Counted from the stretch's first letter, positions 1 through 8,854 are shown. The stretch: DNA of 64,000 nucleotides from Peterkaempfera bronchialis (GCF_003258605.2 NZ_CP031264.1:496001-560000); one strand, 5' to 3'. Program-made: numbers and translations. The notes: generated by a model not told the origin, from the sequence alone.

Positions 1-344
1 TGCTCGGCGAGGTCGACCAGCCGCCGGGCGCCGGACAGCCGGTAGTCGAGCGGCTTGTCGACATAGACATCGACGCCGGCGGCCAGCAGCCGTTCCACGA
101 TGGGCACATGCTGGTCGGTGGAGGCGTGCACAAACGCGGCGCGTACCCCCGCGTCGATCACCGCGTCCAGCTCGGTGTGGCGGTGCGGGAGGCGGTAGCC
201 GTCGCCGATCCGGTCGAGCTTGGCCCGGTCCCGGGTCATCAGGTGGAGGTCGAGCCCGGGTTGCGCGGTGAGTACCGGGAGATACGCCTTCTGGGCTATG
301 TCGCCCAGCCCGATCACCGCCACCGGGATCGTCTCGCCGCCCAT
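1..344 (-). CDS. Gfo/Idh/MocA-family oxidoreductase, N-terminal part (cut by window edge)
   Basis: Partial gene: only about 114 N-terminal residues lie in the window and the C-terminus is beyond base 1. The protein opens with a Rossmann dinucleotide fold (VAVIGLGDIAQ, residues 8-18) and reaches the VYVDKPLDY segment, which corresponds to the conserved E/D-K-P motif of NAD(P)-dependent sugar and amino-acid oxidoreductases of this family. The ATG at 342-344 is the first in-frame start. The substrate cannot be told because the C-terminal domain is missing. It runs in the same direction as the LLM oxidoreductase upstream of it, but 74 bases separate them, so an operon is possible and not shown. 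Confidence 0.8.
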   Translation of the reverse strand, partial: MGGETIPVAVIGLGDIAQKAYLPVLTAQPGLDLHLMTRDRAKLDRIGDGYRLPHRHTELDAVIDAGVRAAFVHASTDQHVPIVERLLAAGVDVYVDKPLDYRLSGARRLVDLAE

Positions 345-418
345 GTCCGCTGCTCCCCTCGCCGCCGGTCCGCCGTCGGTGCAGCATAGTGCGACGGCAA
401 GGGGGCCGGGCGGGTCGG

Positions 419-1351
419 TCAGACCCCTGCGGCGCGGATGTCCGCGTGCACCCGGGCCGCCAGGTCGGTCAGCTCGCGGCCGTCGCGGGCGCAGTTCTGG
501 AGGTCGATCAGCACCTCGTGGACGCCCGCTTCGGCGTGCGCGGCCACATCCGCCACGATCTGCTCGACGGTGCCCACGAAGGGCCGCCGGTCCGCGTCGC
601 CGACCGGCGCCGTGGTGAGCCGCACATTGGCCCGTACGCAGAATCCGAGCGCAGCCGCGTCGCGGCCGTAGGAGGCGGCCTGCTCGGTCAGCTGCCGCCA
701 GACGGCCGCCAGCTGCTCCGGCGGTCGGCCGGTCGGCAGCCAGCCGTCGGCGCGGCGGGCCACCCGGTCCAGCGCCCTGCCGTTGCCGGCCGCCAGATAG
801 ACCGGGATGGGGCGGGCGGGCTTGGGTCCGACCTCCGCCTCGGTGATGACGGCGTGGGCGCCCTGGTACGAGACCGGGTCCGGGCCCCAGACCGCCGCGC
901 AGATGTCCAGCAGCTCGTCCAGGGCCGCGCCGCGCTCCTCGAACGGGACCACGGACGCCGCCGCGTACTCGTCCAGCGACCAGCCGGTGCCGAAGCCGGC
1001 CACCACTCGGCCACGGCTTGCCGCGTCCAGGGTGGCGAGGGCGCGGGCGAGTTGGACCGGCCCATGCAGCGGCGCCACCAGCACGCTGCTGCCCAGCCGG
1101 GCCCGCTCGGTGACGGCGGCGGCCAGGGAGAGCACCACCAGGGGCTCCGCGATCGACCGGTAGAAGTCCGGCCAGGGCAGTCCGGGGATTCCGTACAGCC
1201 CCTGCTTGGTCCGTTCGGGGAAGAGCACCCGCTCGAAGACCCAGAGGCTCTGGTAGCCGGTCTGCTCCGCCGCGCGGGCCACCTCCACCACATCCCGGCC
1301 CAGGTCGTACTGCTTGGCCTGCGGCAGCCCGAGTCCCAACCGAATCGCCAC
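419..1351 (-). CDS. LLM-class (luciferase-like) F420/flavin-dependent oxidoreductase
   Basis: A 310-residue protein with the bacterial luciferase-like TIM-barrel pattern: an N-terminal LGLGLPQ strand, GSSVLVAPLHGPVQLARALATLD, then GRVVAGFGTGWSLDEY, which is typical of F420-dependent LLM oxidoreductases of actinomycetes. The length matches the family. The start is a GTG at 1351 preceded by an AAGGGG-like ribosome site. Substrates of these enzymes cannot be predicted from sequence, and an FMN-dependent monooxygenase is the alternative. It lies about 100 bases downstream of the LysR gene on the same strand and might be its target, which is inference only. Confidence 0.85.
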   Translation of the reverse strand: MAIRLGLGLPQAKQYDLGRDVVEVARAAEQTGYQSLWVFERVLFPERTKQGLYGIPGLPWPDFYRSIAEPLVVLSLAAAVTERARLGSSVLVAPLHGPVQLARALATLDAASRGRVVAGFGTGWSLDEYAAASVVPFEERGAALDELLDICAAVWGPDPVSYQGAHAVITEAEVGPKPARPIPVYLAAGNGRALDRVARRADGWLPTGRPPEQLAAVWRQLTEQAASYGRDAAALGFCVRANVRLTTAPVGDADRRPFVGTVEQIVADVAAHAEAGVHEVLIDLQNCARDGRELTDLAARVHADIRAAGV

Positions 1352-1452
1352 GGGTGTTCCCCTTCTCTCCCGACTTGACCGCGCCTGCGGCCGACCCTAC
1401 TGCCCGGCGGCCGGGTGGACACCTCGAAGCCGGGCCCCGCCGGGGGGCCGGG

Positions 1453-2379
1453 TCAGGCGGCCTGGCCGCCGGGGTGGATCGGCTCGGCGGCGGTCTTCAG
1501 GGCGTCCAGTACCGGGCGGATCAGCGGGTGGTCCTCCGCGCCGCGCCGCACGGCGGCGAAGACCCGGCGGGTGGCGGACACCCCGTCGACCGGGCGCACC
1601 ACGACCCCGGTCAGCTCCATGCCGCGCAGCGCCGAGCGGGGCACCAGGGCGACCCCGGCACCGGCCCCGGCCAGCGCGACCACGGCGCGGAAGTCGTCGG
1701 AGGAGTGCACCAGGCGCGGCTGGAACCCGGCGTACTCGCAGGCCAGCACGACCACGTCATGGCAGGGGTTGCCCGGGTAGGGGCCGATCCAGGGCTCGTC
1801 GGCCAGGTCGCCGACCGGGACCCGGCCGGCGTCGGCGAGCCGGTGGGCGACGGGCAGCACCGCGTCGAACGGTTCGGCGTAGAGCGGGACGCGGGCCAGC
1901 CGCTGGTCGTCCTCGCGGGGCGCTCCCCGGTACTCCACGGCCACGGCCAGGTCGGCCCGCCCGTCGAGCACCATCGGCAGGCTCTCGTCGCCCTCGGCGT
2001 CGCGCACCCGGACCCGGATGCCGGGCGAGGTGCGGGCCAGCTCGGTGAGGGCGGGGGCGAGCACCAGGCCGATGCCGGTGGCGAAGGAGGCGACGGTCAG
2101 CTCGCCCGCCGCACCCGAGGTGTACGCGGCCAGCTCGGCCTCGGCCCGCTCCAGCTGGGCCAGGACGGCGTGGGCGTGGGTGAGCAGGATCTCCCCGGCG
2201 GGGGTGAGCCGGATGCCTCGGCCGTGGCGCTCCAGCAGCCGGTGGCCGGTCTCGCTCTCCAGGGCGGCGAGCTGCTGGGAGACGGCGGAGGGGGTGAGGT
2301 ACAGCGCGGCGGCCGCGGCGGTCACCGTACGGTGGTCCGCCACCGCCCGGAGAGTCCGCAGCCGCCGCGCATCGATCAC
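1453..2379 (-). CDS. LysR-family transcriptional regulator
   Basis: A 308-residue protein of normal LysR length. The winged helix-turn-helix occupies about residues 1-60 (RRLRTLRAVADHRTVTAAAAALYLTPSAVSQQLAALE in segments), followed by a linker helix and a periplasmic-binding-like effector domain from about residue 88 (GELTVASFATGIGLVLAPAL). The start lies four bases after the kbl stop on the same strand, so it is probably co-transcribed with tdh-kbl, although LysR genes are more often divergent from their targets. The regulator may control threonine/glycine catabolism or the LLM oxidoreductase downstream. Neither is shown by the sequence. Confidence 0.88.
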   Translation of the reverse strand: MIDARRLRTLRAVADHRTVTAAAAALYLTPSAVSQQLAALESETGHRLLERHGRGIRLTPAGEILLTHAHAVLAQLERAEAELAAYTSGAAGELTVASFATGIGLVLAPALTELARTSPGIRVRVRDAEGDESLPMVLDGRADLAVAVEYRGAPREDDQRLARVPLYAEPFDAVLPVAHRLADAGRVPVGDLADEPWIGPYPGNPCHDVVVLACEYAGFQPRLVHSSDDFRAVVALAGAGAGVALVPRSALRGMELTGVVVRPVDGVSATRRVFAAVRRGAEDHPLIRPVLDALKTAAEPIHPGGQAA

Positions 2380-2383
2380 CCGT

Positions 2384-3577
2384 TCATCCTGCCAGGGCGG
2401 CCCGCGCGGCGACGAACGCGGCCACGGCCTGCTCCACGTCGGCGGCGGAGTGCGCGGCGGAGAGCTGCACCCGGATGCGGGCCTGGCCGTGCGGCACCAC
2501 CGGGTAGGAGAAGCCGACGGCGTAGACGCCCTGCTCCAGCAGCAGCTCGGCCATCCGCCCGGCGGTGGCGGCGTCGCCGATCATCACCGGGGCGATGGGG
2601 TGGTCGCCGGGCAGGATCTCGAAGCCCTCCTCGGTCATCCGGGTGCGGAACAGCGCGGTGTTGTCGCGCAGCTGCTGCCGCAGGCCCTCGGAGTCCTCAA
2701 GGAGGTCGAGGACCTTGAGGGAGGCGGCGGCGATCACCGGGGCGAGGGAGTTGGAGAAGAGGTACGGGCGGGAGCGCTGGCGCAGCAGGGCGACGATCTC
2801 GGCGCGGGCGGCGACATAGCCGCCGGAGGCGCCGCCGAGCGCCTTGCCGAGGGTGCCGGTGACGATGTCGACCCGGTCCATCACACCGTGCAGCTCAGGG
2901 GTGCCCCGGCCGCCGGGGCCGACGAAGCCGACGGCGTGCGAGTCGTCCACCATCACCATGGCGTCATAGCGGTCCGCCAGGTCGCAGATCTCGCGCAGCG
3001 GGGCGACATAGCCGTCCATGGAGAAGACGCCGTCGGTGACGATCAGCCGGCGGCGGGCGTCGCCGGACTCCTTCAGCCGCTGCTCCAGCTCGGCCAGGTC
3101 GCGGTTGGCGTACCGGAGGCGGCGGGCCTTGGAGAGCCGGATGCCGTCGATGATGGAGGCGTGGTTGAGGGCGTCGGAGATCACGGCGTCGCGCTCGTCG
3201 AGCAGGGTCTCGAAGACGCCGCCGTTGGCGTCGAAGCAGGAGGAGTAGAGGATGGTGTCCTCGGTGCCGAGGAAGCGGGAGAGCCGCTCCTCCAGCTCCT
3301 TGTGGACCTCCTGGGTGCCGCAGATGAAGCGGACCGAGGCCATGCCGTAGCCCCAGCGGTCCAGCGCCTCGCGGGCGGCGGCGACGATCTCGGGGTGGTC
3401 GGCGAGCCCCAGGTAGTTGTTGGCGCAGAAGTTGAGCACCGGGCCGGGTCGGCCGCCGGCCGTGACGGCGACGGCGGCGCTCTGCGGGGTGCCGATGACC
3501 CGCTCCGGCTTGTGCAGGCCGGCGGCGCGGATCTCGTCCAGGGTGGCGCGCAGGTCGTCGCGTACCGAGTCGAACAT
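2384..3577 (-). CDS. kbl: Glycine C-acetyltransferase (2-amino-3-ketobutyrate CoA ligase)
   Basis: A 397-residue PLP enzyme of the alpha-oxoamine synthase family. It splits 2-amino-3-oxobutyrate with CoA to give glycine and acetyl-CoA, the second step of threonine catabolism. Visible features are [11 protein letters not shown] near residue 53, the cofactor-stacking DDSHAVG (residues 211-217) and the PLP lysine in GTLGKALGG (Lys245). Length and motifs fit Kbl better than KAPA synthase or ALA synthase, and the neighbour tdh supports this strongly. It follows tdh on the same strand after 54 bases that contain a short tandem repeat. All key residues look intact. Confidence 0.95.
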   Translation of the reverse strand: MFDSVRDDLRATLDEIRAAGLHKPERVIGTPQSAAVAVTAGGRPGPVLNFCANNYLGLADHPEIVAAAREALDRWGYGMASVRFICGTQEVHKELEERLSRFLGTEDTILYSSCFDANGGVFETLLDERDAVISDALNHASIIDGIRLSKARRLRYANRDLAELEQRLKESGDARRRLIVTDGVFSMDGYVAPLREICDLADRYDAMVMVDDSHAVGFVGPGGRGTPELHGVMDRVDIVTGTLGKALGGASGGYVAARAEIVALLRQRSRPYLFSNSLAPVIAAASLKVLDLLEDSEGLRQQLRDNTALFRTRMTEEGFEILPGDHPIAPVMIGDAATAGRMAELLLEQGVYAVGFSYPVVPHGQARIRVQLSAAHSAADVEQAVAAFVAARAALAG

Positions 3578-3595
3578 GGCGGGAGGCTCCTAGGT

Positions 3596-3636
3596 GTGCT
3601 CAGGTGCTCGGGGGCTCGGGTGCTCGGGTGCTCAGG
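3596..3636. repeat. Short tandem repeat between tdh and kbl
   Basis: About five imperfect copies of a GGTGCTCGG-like unit (GTGCTCAGGTGCTCGG, GGGCTCGG, GTGCTCGG, GTGCTCAGG) fill the short gap between the tdh stop codon and kbl. The repeat ends inside the last codon of tdh. It could arise by slippage. No regulatory role is evident. Confidence 0.7.
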
Positions 3637-4660
3637 CGGTCCAGTCGAGGATGACCTTGCCGCAGCGTCCGCTCGCGGCGTCGTCGAAGGCGGCGTCGAA
3701 GTCCTGGTACGGGTAGCGGCCGGTGATCACCGGGCTGAGGTCCAGGCCGCCCTCCAGCAGCACCGACATGGCGTACCAGGTCTCGAACATCTCCCGGCCG
3801 TAGATGCCCTTGATGGTGATCATGGAGGTGACGATGCGGGCGAAGTCGACCGGGAACTCCTGCGACGGCAGGCCGAGCATGGCGATCCGGCCGCCGTGCG
3901 TCATATTGGCGATCATGTCGCGCATGGCCTCCGGGCGGCCCGACATCTCCAGGCCGATGTCGAACCCCTCGCGCAGCCCGAGGCGGCGCTGCCCCTCCTC
4001 GATGGAGGTCTCGGCGACGTTCAGGGCCAGGCTCACGCCGACCTTGCGGGCCAGCTCCAGCCGGTACTCGCTGACATCGGTGATCACCACATTGCGGGCG
4101 CCCGCGTGCCGGGCGACGGCCGCCGCCATGATGCCGATCGGGCCCGCGCCGGTGATCAGCACATCCTCGCCGACCAGCGGGAAGGAGAGCGCGGTGTGCA
4201 CCGCGTTGCCGAACGGGTCGAAGATGGCGGCGGTGTCCAGGTCCACCGGCACCCGGTGCACCCAGACATTGGCGGCGGGCAGCGCCACATACTCGGCGAA
4301 GGCGCCGTCCCGGCCCACGCCGAGGCCCACCGTGGCCCGGCACAGGTGGCGGCGGCCCGCCAGGCAGTTGCGGCACTTGCCGCAGACCAGGTGGCCCTCA
4401 CCGCTGACCAGGTCGCCGACCGCGATGTCCACCACGTCCGCCCCGGTCTCGGCGACCTCGCCGACGAACTCATGACCGAGCACCAGAGGGGTCCGCACGG
4501 CCTGCTGCGCCCAGCCGTCGTACGCCCGGATGTGCAGGTCGGTGCCGCAGATGCCGGTCCGCAGCACCTTGATCAGCACCTCGCCGGGCCCGATGGACGG
4601 CTCCGGCACATCCATCAGCCACAGCCCGGGCTCGGCCTTCTCCTTCACCAGTGCCTTCAT
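3632..4660 (-). CDS. tdh: L-threonine 3-dehydrogenase
   Basis: A 342-residue zinc-dependent medium-chain dehydrogenase that oxidises L-threonine to 2-amino-3-oxobutyrate with NAD+. Catalytic zinc residues are visible in GICGTD (Cys38) and GHEFVGEV. The four-cysteine structural zinc site is present ([15 protein letters not shown]), as is the nucleotide fold [11 protein letters not shown]. The start chosen is the ATG at 4660 (protein begins MKALVKE), because AGGAG sits eight bases upstream. An in-frame ATG ten codons earlier lacks such a site. It forms an operon with kbl, and together they give the threonine-to-glycine plus acetyl-CoA pathway. Confidence 0.95.
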   Translation of the reverse strand: MKALVKEKAEPGLWLMDVPEPSIGPGEVLIKVLRTGICGTDLHIRAYDGWAQQAVRTPLVLGHEFVGEVAETGADVVDIAVGDLVSGEGHLVCGKCRNCLAGRRHLCRATVGLGVGRDGAFAEYVALPAANVWVHRVPVDLDTAAIFDPFGNAVHTALSFPLVGEDVLITGAGPIGIMAAAVARHAGARNVVITDVSEYRLELARKVGVSLALNVAETSIEEGQRRLGLREGFDIGLEMSGRPEAMRDMIANMTHGGRIAMLGLPSQEFPVDFARIVTSMITIKGIYGREMFETWYAMSVLLEGGLDLSPVITGRYPYQDFDAAFDDAASGRCGKVILDWTA

Positions 4661-4690
4661 GGCTGCGGCTCCTGTACGCGCGGTGGACAC

Positions 4691-4728
4691 GCCTGTCCGC
4701 GCCCTGGGGGGAAGGCGCGCGGACAGGC
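4691..4728. promoter_or_regulatory. Perfect 12-bp inverted repeat in tdh leader
   Basis: GCCTGTCCGCGC (4691-4702) is repeated in reverse complement at 4717-4728 with a 14-base spacer. It lies about 30-70 bases before the tdh start, so it would be in the tdh leader or promoter. It could be an operator or an RNA hairpin that affects tdh-kbl expression. No regulator can be assigned. Confidence 0.5.
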
Positions 4729-4756
4729 ATGGGGGATGCCCTGCGTACGGTCACCG

Positions 4757-4783
4757 CACCGGGCAGAGACAATCTGCCCGGTG
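4757..4783 (-). terminator. Intrinsic terminator hairpin after flavin reductase gene
   Basis: CACCGGGCAGA (4757-4767) pairs perfectly with TCTGCCCGGTG (4773-4783) around a five-base loop. It lies about 65 bases past the stop of the flavin reductase gene on the minus strand. No strong U-tract follows, which is usual in high-GC actinomycetes. Confidence 0.55.
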
Positions 4784-4846
4784 GCGGGGTTTCAGTCCAT
4801 CGAGGTTTTCTTAACCGGAGCCACAGCTACGCTTCACGGTCGGTGC

Positions 4847-5458
4847 TCAGCCCTGCTGCTGCCAGTCCTGGTAAGGAATCCGGGCCAGCTCCTTGATCTC
4901 GCCCATGGTCCCCCACTCGTTCTTCCCCAGCCGCGACAGCGGCCGCAGCCGCCCGATCTCGGGGTGCCCGTCCACCACCGTGTCCGCCCGCACGGCGGCA
5001 TGGACGACCGTGCCGAAGACCACCGTGGAGTTCCCCAGGCAGAGCGTGCTGTGCAGCCGGCACTCCAGCGCCACCGGCGACGCCGCCACCCGAGGCGGCT
5101 TCACCCGCAGACTGGGCTCCCGCTCGATGCCGACCGCGTCAAACTCCCCCAGGTCCTCGGGGAAGTCGGTGGCCGTGGCGTTGATCTGATCCAGGAGCGG
5201 CTCCGGCGCGAAGTTGACCACGAACTCCCCGGTCGCCTCCGCATTGCGCAGCGAGTCCTTGCGGCCCACGGAGGTGAACTGCACCACCGGCGGATCGGTG
5301 CAGGCCACGGTGAAGAACGAGTGCGGTGCGAGGTTGGCCGTCTCCCCGTCCGCCGCGAGGGTCGACACCCAGGCGATCGGCCGTGGCACCACCACGGCGG
5401 TGAGCAGCTTGTAGAACGCCCTGGAGTCCATGGCCTGAGGGTCGTAGTCGATGCGCAT
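4847..5458 (-). CDS. Flavin reductase-like domain protein
   Basis: A 203-residue protein of the flavin reductase-like FMN-binding split-barrel family. The N-terminal part PRPIAWVSTLAADGETANLAPHSFF (in segments) and FTSVGRKDSLRNAEATGEFVVN match the FMN-binding core. Such proteins reduce flavin for partner monooxygenases or act as small flavin oxidoreductases themselves. The ATG at 5458 (MRIDYDPQ) is preferred; an upstream in-frame start would add 11 residues encoded within a hairpin region. No partner oxygenase is adjacent. A degenerate piece of the same gene lies 27 kb away at about 32.7 kb. Confidence 0.85.
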   Translation of the reverse strand: MRIDYDPQAMDSRAFYKLLTAVVVPRPIAWVSTLAADGETANLAPHSFFTVACTDPPVVQFTSVGRKDSLRNAEATGEFVVNFAPEPLLDQINATATDFPEDLGEFDAVGIEREPSLRVKPPRVAASPVALECRLHSTLCLGNSTVVFGTVVHAAVRADTVVDGHPEIGRLRPLSRLGKNEWGTMGEIKELARIPYQDWQQQG

Positions 5459-5477
5459 GGCAGCCAGTATCCCCGCG

Positions 5478-5522
5478 CCGGCACCGGGCACCCCCGAGCC
5501 ACCCGGGGGTGCCCGGTGCCGG
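5478..5522. terminator. Strong 19-bp hairpin upstream of the flavin reductase start
   Basis: The segments 5478-5496 and 5504-5522 form a perfect 19-base-pair stem (core CACCGGGCACCCCCG / CGGGGGTGCCCGGTG) with a seven-base loop. It has the shape of a bidirectional terminator, yet it lies upstream of the flavin reductase gene and before broken transposase DNA. It may have belonged to a lost neighbouring gene. A damaged copy occurs near 32.85 kb. Confidence 0.6.
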
Positions 5523-5559
5523 GAGGATCCGGGCCCTGGAGCGGAGCATCTCGTTCGTC

Positions 5560-5900
5560 TCGCCCGAGAGGCAGTCGTTGAAGATCTTCCGTGACGCGTT
5601 CGGCCTCCTCGTACTCTTCCCTGCCGTCCAGACCGGCATCCGGATCCCCCGCATCAATACGATCACGGAACGCTGGGTGCGATCCTGTCGAACCGAGCTC
5701 CTCGACCACACCCTCATCCGGAACCAGGCTCACCTACTCCACGCGCTGCGCGAGTACGAGCAGTTCTACAACCAGCAGGCCCCACCGCAGCCTCGCCAGC
5801 GCCGCACCTCTCTGCGCACTACCCGAACCGATCACCGAGCTCGACCGGCTCACCCACCTCGACATCCGCCGACGTGACCGCCTCGGGGGCATCCTGCACA
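5560..5900 (+). pseudogene. Transposase remnant (integrase core, C-terminal part), frameshifted
   Basis: Two overlapping plus-strand reading frames together give the C-terminal end of an rve-type (DDE integrase core) transposase. The first reads IRIPRINTITERWVRSC, RTELLDHTLI and HLLHALREYEQFYN. After a frameshift near 5785 the second reads HRSLASAAPLCALP and LTHLDIRRRDRLGGILH. The N-terminal catalytic part is gone and the gene cannot be functional. The family resembles IS3/IS481-type elements, but the exact family cannot be fixed from this fragment. Confidence 0.75.
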
Positions 5901-5924
5901 AGGCGCCCGGCTTCCTCGGGTGTG

Positions 5925-6060
5925 CCGGCCGGTGCCTTCCAGCAGGAGCGCACCGATGAGTGCGGAGCGCATCGGCGCGGGTGGCGGCTCCGTGCCCAGG
6001 GGCGGACCCGCGTGCAGGAAGGTGCGGTCGTCGCCGTCCAGGTGTTCAGCACCGATCGCA
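5925..6060 (-). pseudogene. Fragment resembling a DUF1116 protein
   Basis: On the minus strand the segment LDGDDRTFLHAGPPL followed by PMRSALIGALLLEGT resembles the stretch of DUF1116 (YahG/YlbE-like) proteins that contains the AGPPL motif. A frameshift then leads to GTPEEAGRLVQ, which continues the same family in another frame. Both ends are lost, upstream in a methyltransferase fragment and downstream in the transposase remnant. This is a recognition from a short match, so the family assignment is tentative. Confidence 0.4.
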
Positions 6061-6084
6061 GGGGGTTGATCGGCTGCCGCCGCC

Positions 6085-6325
6085 TCACGCGACGGCGGCA
6101 CGGGGCCGCATGGTGGCCATGATGTGGCCGCTGCCCACCGGGAGGTCGACGACGGCCAGGCCGGCCTGGGCCCGGAGCGCGGCACGGACGCCTGCGATGG
6201 CCGCGCGGTGCTCGGCGAGGGTGTAGCGGGCTGGGTCCATGTCGTCGAGCAGGAGGACGCCGCCGTCGCGCAGGGCAGCGAGCGTGCGGTCCAGGCCGCT
6301 CCACTTGCCACCCTCGGCGTCGGCG
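6085..6325 (-). pseudogene. SAM-dependent methyltransferase, C-terminal fragment
   Basis: The last 80 or so codons of a class I methyltransferase are preserved: LAFADAEGGKWSGLDRTL, then GGVLLLDDMDP and LAVVDLPVGSGHIMATMRP before the stop. There is no SAM-binding N-terminal half. Upstream the frame runs directly into DNA that encodes an IS630-like transposase in another frame, which marks a junction near 6325. It is probably non-functional. Confidence 0.6.
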
Positions 6326-6562
6326 AAGGCCAGCCGTGCCGCCGTAGCAGCCGCCACGTGCCCTCCACGGTGTACGAGACGTGGAACAGTCGGCCGATCA
6401 CCGTCTTCACCCGGGCCGGCGTCCACCGCTGATCGGTCCACCCGTGGGCCGGCGGGCCGCGCTCCAACTCCCGCTCCAGTCTGGCTATCCGCATGTCTGA
6501 CAGTCGACGCCACCCCGGCCAGGCCCTCCTCGCGCCACTGCCGCCGCCAGCGTTCCACCGAC
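6326..6562 (-). pseudogene. IS630-family transposase, N-terminal remnant
   Basis: The minus strand encodes VERWRRQWREEGLAGV in one frame and then LERELERGPPAHGWTDQRW, RVKTVIGRLFHVSYTVEGTW and RLLRRHGW in a second frame. This is the winged-helix DNA-binding half of IS630-type transposases. The DDE catalytic half is missing, a frameshift lies near 6490, and both flanks are foreign fragments. No terminal inverted repeats could be recognised. Confidence 0.75.
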
Positions 6563-6569
6563 CGCTCCG

Positions 6570-7400
6570 AGACTCACCGGCGAGATCGTGCCCATGATCC
6601 AGGTCGCCCCGTCCAAGCTCGACCAGGAGCGGCTGCTGCTGGTCTCACCAGAGCTCGGCGAGGTGCTCACTGCGATCATTCATCGCGTCCGGCGCGGGCA
6701 GCAGGCCATGCCCCTGGTCTCCGCCTACGACAGTTTGGAACGGCTCTGGAGTGCACCGATGCCGTTCCTCTTCCAGCGCCGCTGCGGCTCGGAGGACCGG
6801 GCCATCCCGCGCAACGACATCTACACCTGCCTCAACGACGCCCTCGCCGCCAGCGGGCTGACCGGGCCCGGCAACGAGCAGCTGCGATACACACCCCACG
6901 ACTTCCGAAGAATCTTCATGACCGACGCCCTCCGCTCCGGCCTGCCCCCGCACATCGCCGCCCGCATCTGCGGCCACCGGATGGTCGACACGACCCTCGG
7001 CTATGCCGCGATCTATCCCGAGGACGTCATCAACCACCACCGGTTCTTCATCGCCCGCCGCCGGTCACTGCGCCCCGGGGAGGAGTACCGCGAGCCCACC
7101 GCCCAGGAGTGGCAGGACTTCCTGGCCCACTTCGAGCTGCGGAAGGTCGCCCTCGGCACCTGCGCACGCGACTTCGGCACCCCCTGTGTCCACGAGCACG
7201 CGTGCATTCGCTGCCCTGTCCTGCGGCCCGATCCCGAGCAGATGCCCCGTCTGAAGGAGATCCACGCGAACCTGCTCGACCGGCTCCAGGAGGCCAAGGA
7301 ACAGGGCTGGCTCGGCGAGGTCGCCGCGATCGAAGCCAGCCTCGCCGCCGCCGAGCAGAAACTCCGCAGCAGTGCCGGACGTCTTGATGCCGAGCAGTGA
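6570..7400 (+). pseudogene. Tyrosine-type site-specific recombinase, N-terminally truncated
   Basis: About 270 codons encode the C-terminal part of a phage-integrase-like recombinase. The HxxR box is in YTPHDFRRIF, the second histidine in ARICGHRM and the nucleophilic tyrosine in TLGYAAIYPE, so the end of the catalytic domain is intact. A zinc-like Cys/His tail follows (ACIRCPVLRPD). The N-terminal core-binding domain and the first catalytic arginine are missing, and the frame enters from IS630-like DNA near 6570. A GTG at 6588 could start translation, but the product would lack DNA-binding and catalytic residues. It is a relic of an integrated element. Confidence 0.75.
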
Positions 7401-7418
7401 CAGCGGTGCCGCCTCGCA

Positions 7419-7781
7419 TCAGTACCGTCGGTCCAAAGCCTCAACGAGGCTGCGGAGTTCGCGCGACCGGCGACGGGACATCGCCAGCATCACCGCTTCG
7501 AGGAACTCGCGGGCCTGCCACGGATCACCGCAACAGGCCCACTCCGTGCAGCCACCGCTCTCGTACTCCCACAACCGTCGACTCGGCTGGTGGACAAAGC
7601 TCCGCCAGCGCACCATCGCTGACGCTATCGAGCCCGGCCACAGGTACTTCTTCTGACGTTCGATCCGTCGAACCTCGGCGAGTGCGGCCGAGGAGATGCC
7701 ACGGATGGCCGTGATGTCGTCATGCTTCGGGCGCCGGCGCGGCAACTCGGCCAGGACGCGCCCAGGCCGCCTACGCGGCAT
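7419..7781 (-). CDS. Hypothetical protein, 120 aa
   Basis: Not recognised as a named family. The protein is basic and has a plausible compact C-terminal helical segment (EFLEAVMLAMSRRRSRELRSLVEALDRRY in two parts) after a Cys-containing stretch (GGCTEWACCGDPW). It ends 18 bases after the recombinase remnant, on the opposite strand. Small proteins of this type occur on actinomycete mobile elements, so it may be cargo of the decayed element. The start is uncertain: the ATG at 7781 gives a basic N-terminus and lies in an uncertain context. Confidence 0.45.
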   Translation of the reverse strand: MPRRRPGRVLAELPRRRPKHDDITAIRGISSAALAEVRRIERQKKYLWPGSIASAMVRWRSFVHQPSRRLWEYESGGCTEWACCGDPWQAREFLEAVMLAMSRRRSRELRSLVEALDRRY

Positions 7782-7892
7782 GGGCCTTTCTGTTGATCGT
7801 CATACTGGCCATCTTCCCATCTGCGGTCGCTACGCGACCAGCCCGGATTGACCCGCAACCCCCCGAGCGACTCGGATACCCTGCAGATCGCC

Positions 7893-8507
7893 CTACAGAT
7901 CTCCCTCGCGCCCAGGGACGGAAGGCGGTGTGACCTCGATGATCACGGCCGTGCCGACAACCGGCCTGCCCTCGTGCATTGTGATCACACCGCCAGGCTG
8001 CACATGGCGCCACTGTTCGGGGCTGAATGGCGCCAAACGGACCGTCGCGCTTTCTCCCGGTGCCAGGCCGGGTGCGCCCTCCACCCACAGTCGCGCAACG
8101 TTCACTGACTGTCCGCCATCGGGCGCCCGGTTGCCGATGTCCCAGAGCGGCCGCAGCTCCCCCTGCCCGGAGAAGGCGGTCTGACGTCCGCCCTCCTCCG
8201 TGCTCAGCAGGCTCAGCCTGGCCCGGAGGGTGCCGTGCTGCGTCTCCCAGGCCCGCCACTCGCACCAGTCGGCGCTGTGCTCCAGCATCATCTGGCGGGC
8301 TGCGTCCTCGAGTAGCGACCAGAATCGCAAGGAAGCCGGCTGCTCGTCCGCGATCTCCATCAAGAGGTCAAGGACAAGCTCCCACTCCTGGTGCCGTTGA
8401 TAGTCGCGCACGTCGTCAACCGTCACACCGTTTTCGGCCCGGGCGCCCTCGGGGAGTAGATCAGTCGCTCGCCGAAGGAGCGTAAAAGCATCGTCCATGA
8501 GGAGCAT
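7893..8507 (-). CDS. Hypothetical protein with N-terminal helical and C-terminal beta-barrel-like region, 204 aa
   Basis: No named family is recognised with confidence. Residues 1-100 are helical and acidic (DDAFTLLRRATDLLPEG, DVRDYQRHQEWELVLDLLMEI). The C-terminal 90 residues (RLWVEGAPGLAPGESATVRL, VITMHEGRPVVGTAVIIEV) resemble the third domain of EF-Tu-like barrels found as stand-alone proteins. The ATG at 8507 (MLLMDDAF) is preferred over a longer in-frame start at 8591. The reading frame is complete, unlike most of its neighbours, so the gene may still be active. Confidence 0.6.
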   Translation of the reverse strand: MLLMDDAFTLLRRATDLLPEGARAENGVTVDDVRDYQRHQEWELVLDLLMEIADEQPASLRFWSLLEDAARQMMLEHSADWCEWRAWETQHGTLRARLSLLSTEEGGRQTAFSGQGELRPLWDIGNRAPDGGQSVNVARLWVEGAPGLAPGESATVRLAPFSPEQWRHVQPGGVITMHEGRPVVGTAVIIEVTPPSVPGREGDL

Positions 8508-8667
8508 TTTCCAAGGCCCAGTGACGTTCTCGTCGGGCACCCTCGCGAAAACCGGCTCGGCGACACGGCCCGGGAGGCCGCTGATCCTCAAGGAATTCGG
8601 CCGCTACTCTCAGCGACCTATCGGCGGACAGACGGCCCCAGGCGGTCAGCATGCCAAGTTCGGATAA

Positions 8668-8820
8668 GACCAGATCGGCGCCCTGGGCCTCGTCCTCAAC
8701 GCCCTCGTACTGTTCGACACTCGGTACATGGACGCTGCGGTGAACCAGCTGCGTGCGGACGGCGAGCTGCCCGGGGGCCTGCGCCCGCTGCGTGATCCGG
8801 GCGGGGCCGAGGACGGGTAA
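8668..8820 (+). pseudogene. Tn3-family transposase, short C-terminal remnant
   Basis: A 50-codon open stretch reads IGALGLVLNALVLFDTRY, then MDAAVNQLRADGE. This matches the conserved C-terminal region of Tn3-type transposases (normally ...NALVLFNTRYMDAA...). It is closed by stop codons on both sides and no other part of the transposase is nearby. No terminal repeat was recognised. Confidence 0.7.
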
Positions 8821-8854
8821 CGTGCGCGGGCCCGCGCGACCGTGCGGCAGCGGA

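Noticed and set aside
2018-5581. 1187-codon open frame on the plus strand
   Set aside because: It is antisense to kbl, tdh and the flavin reductase gene. Its translation is rich in Gly, Arg and His with no domain, which is typical of GC-rich shadow frames.
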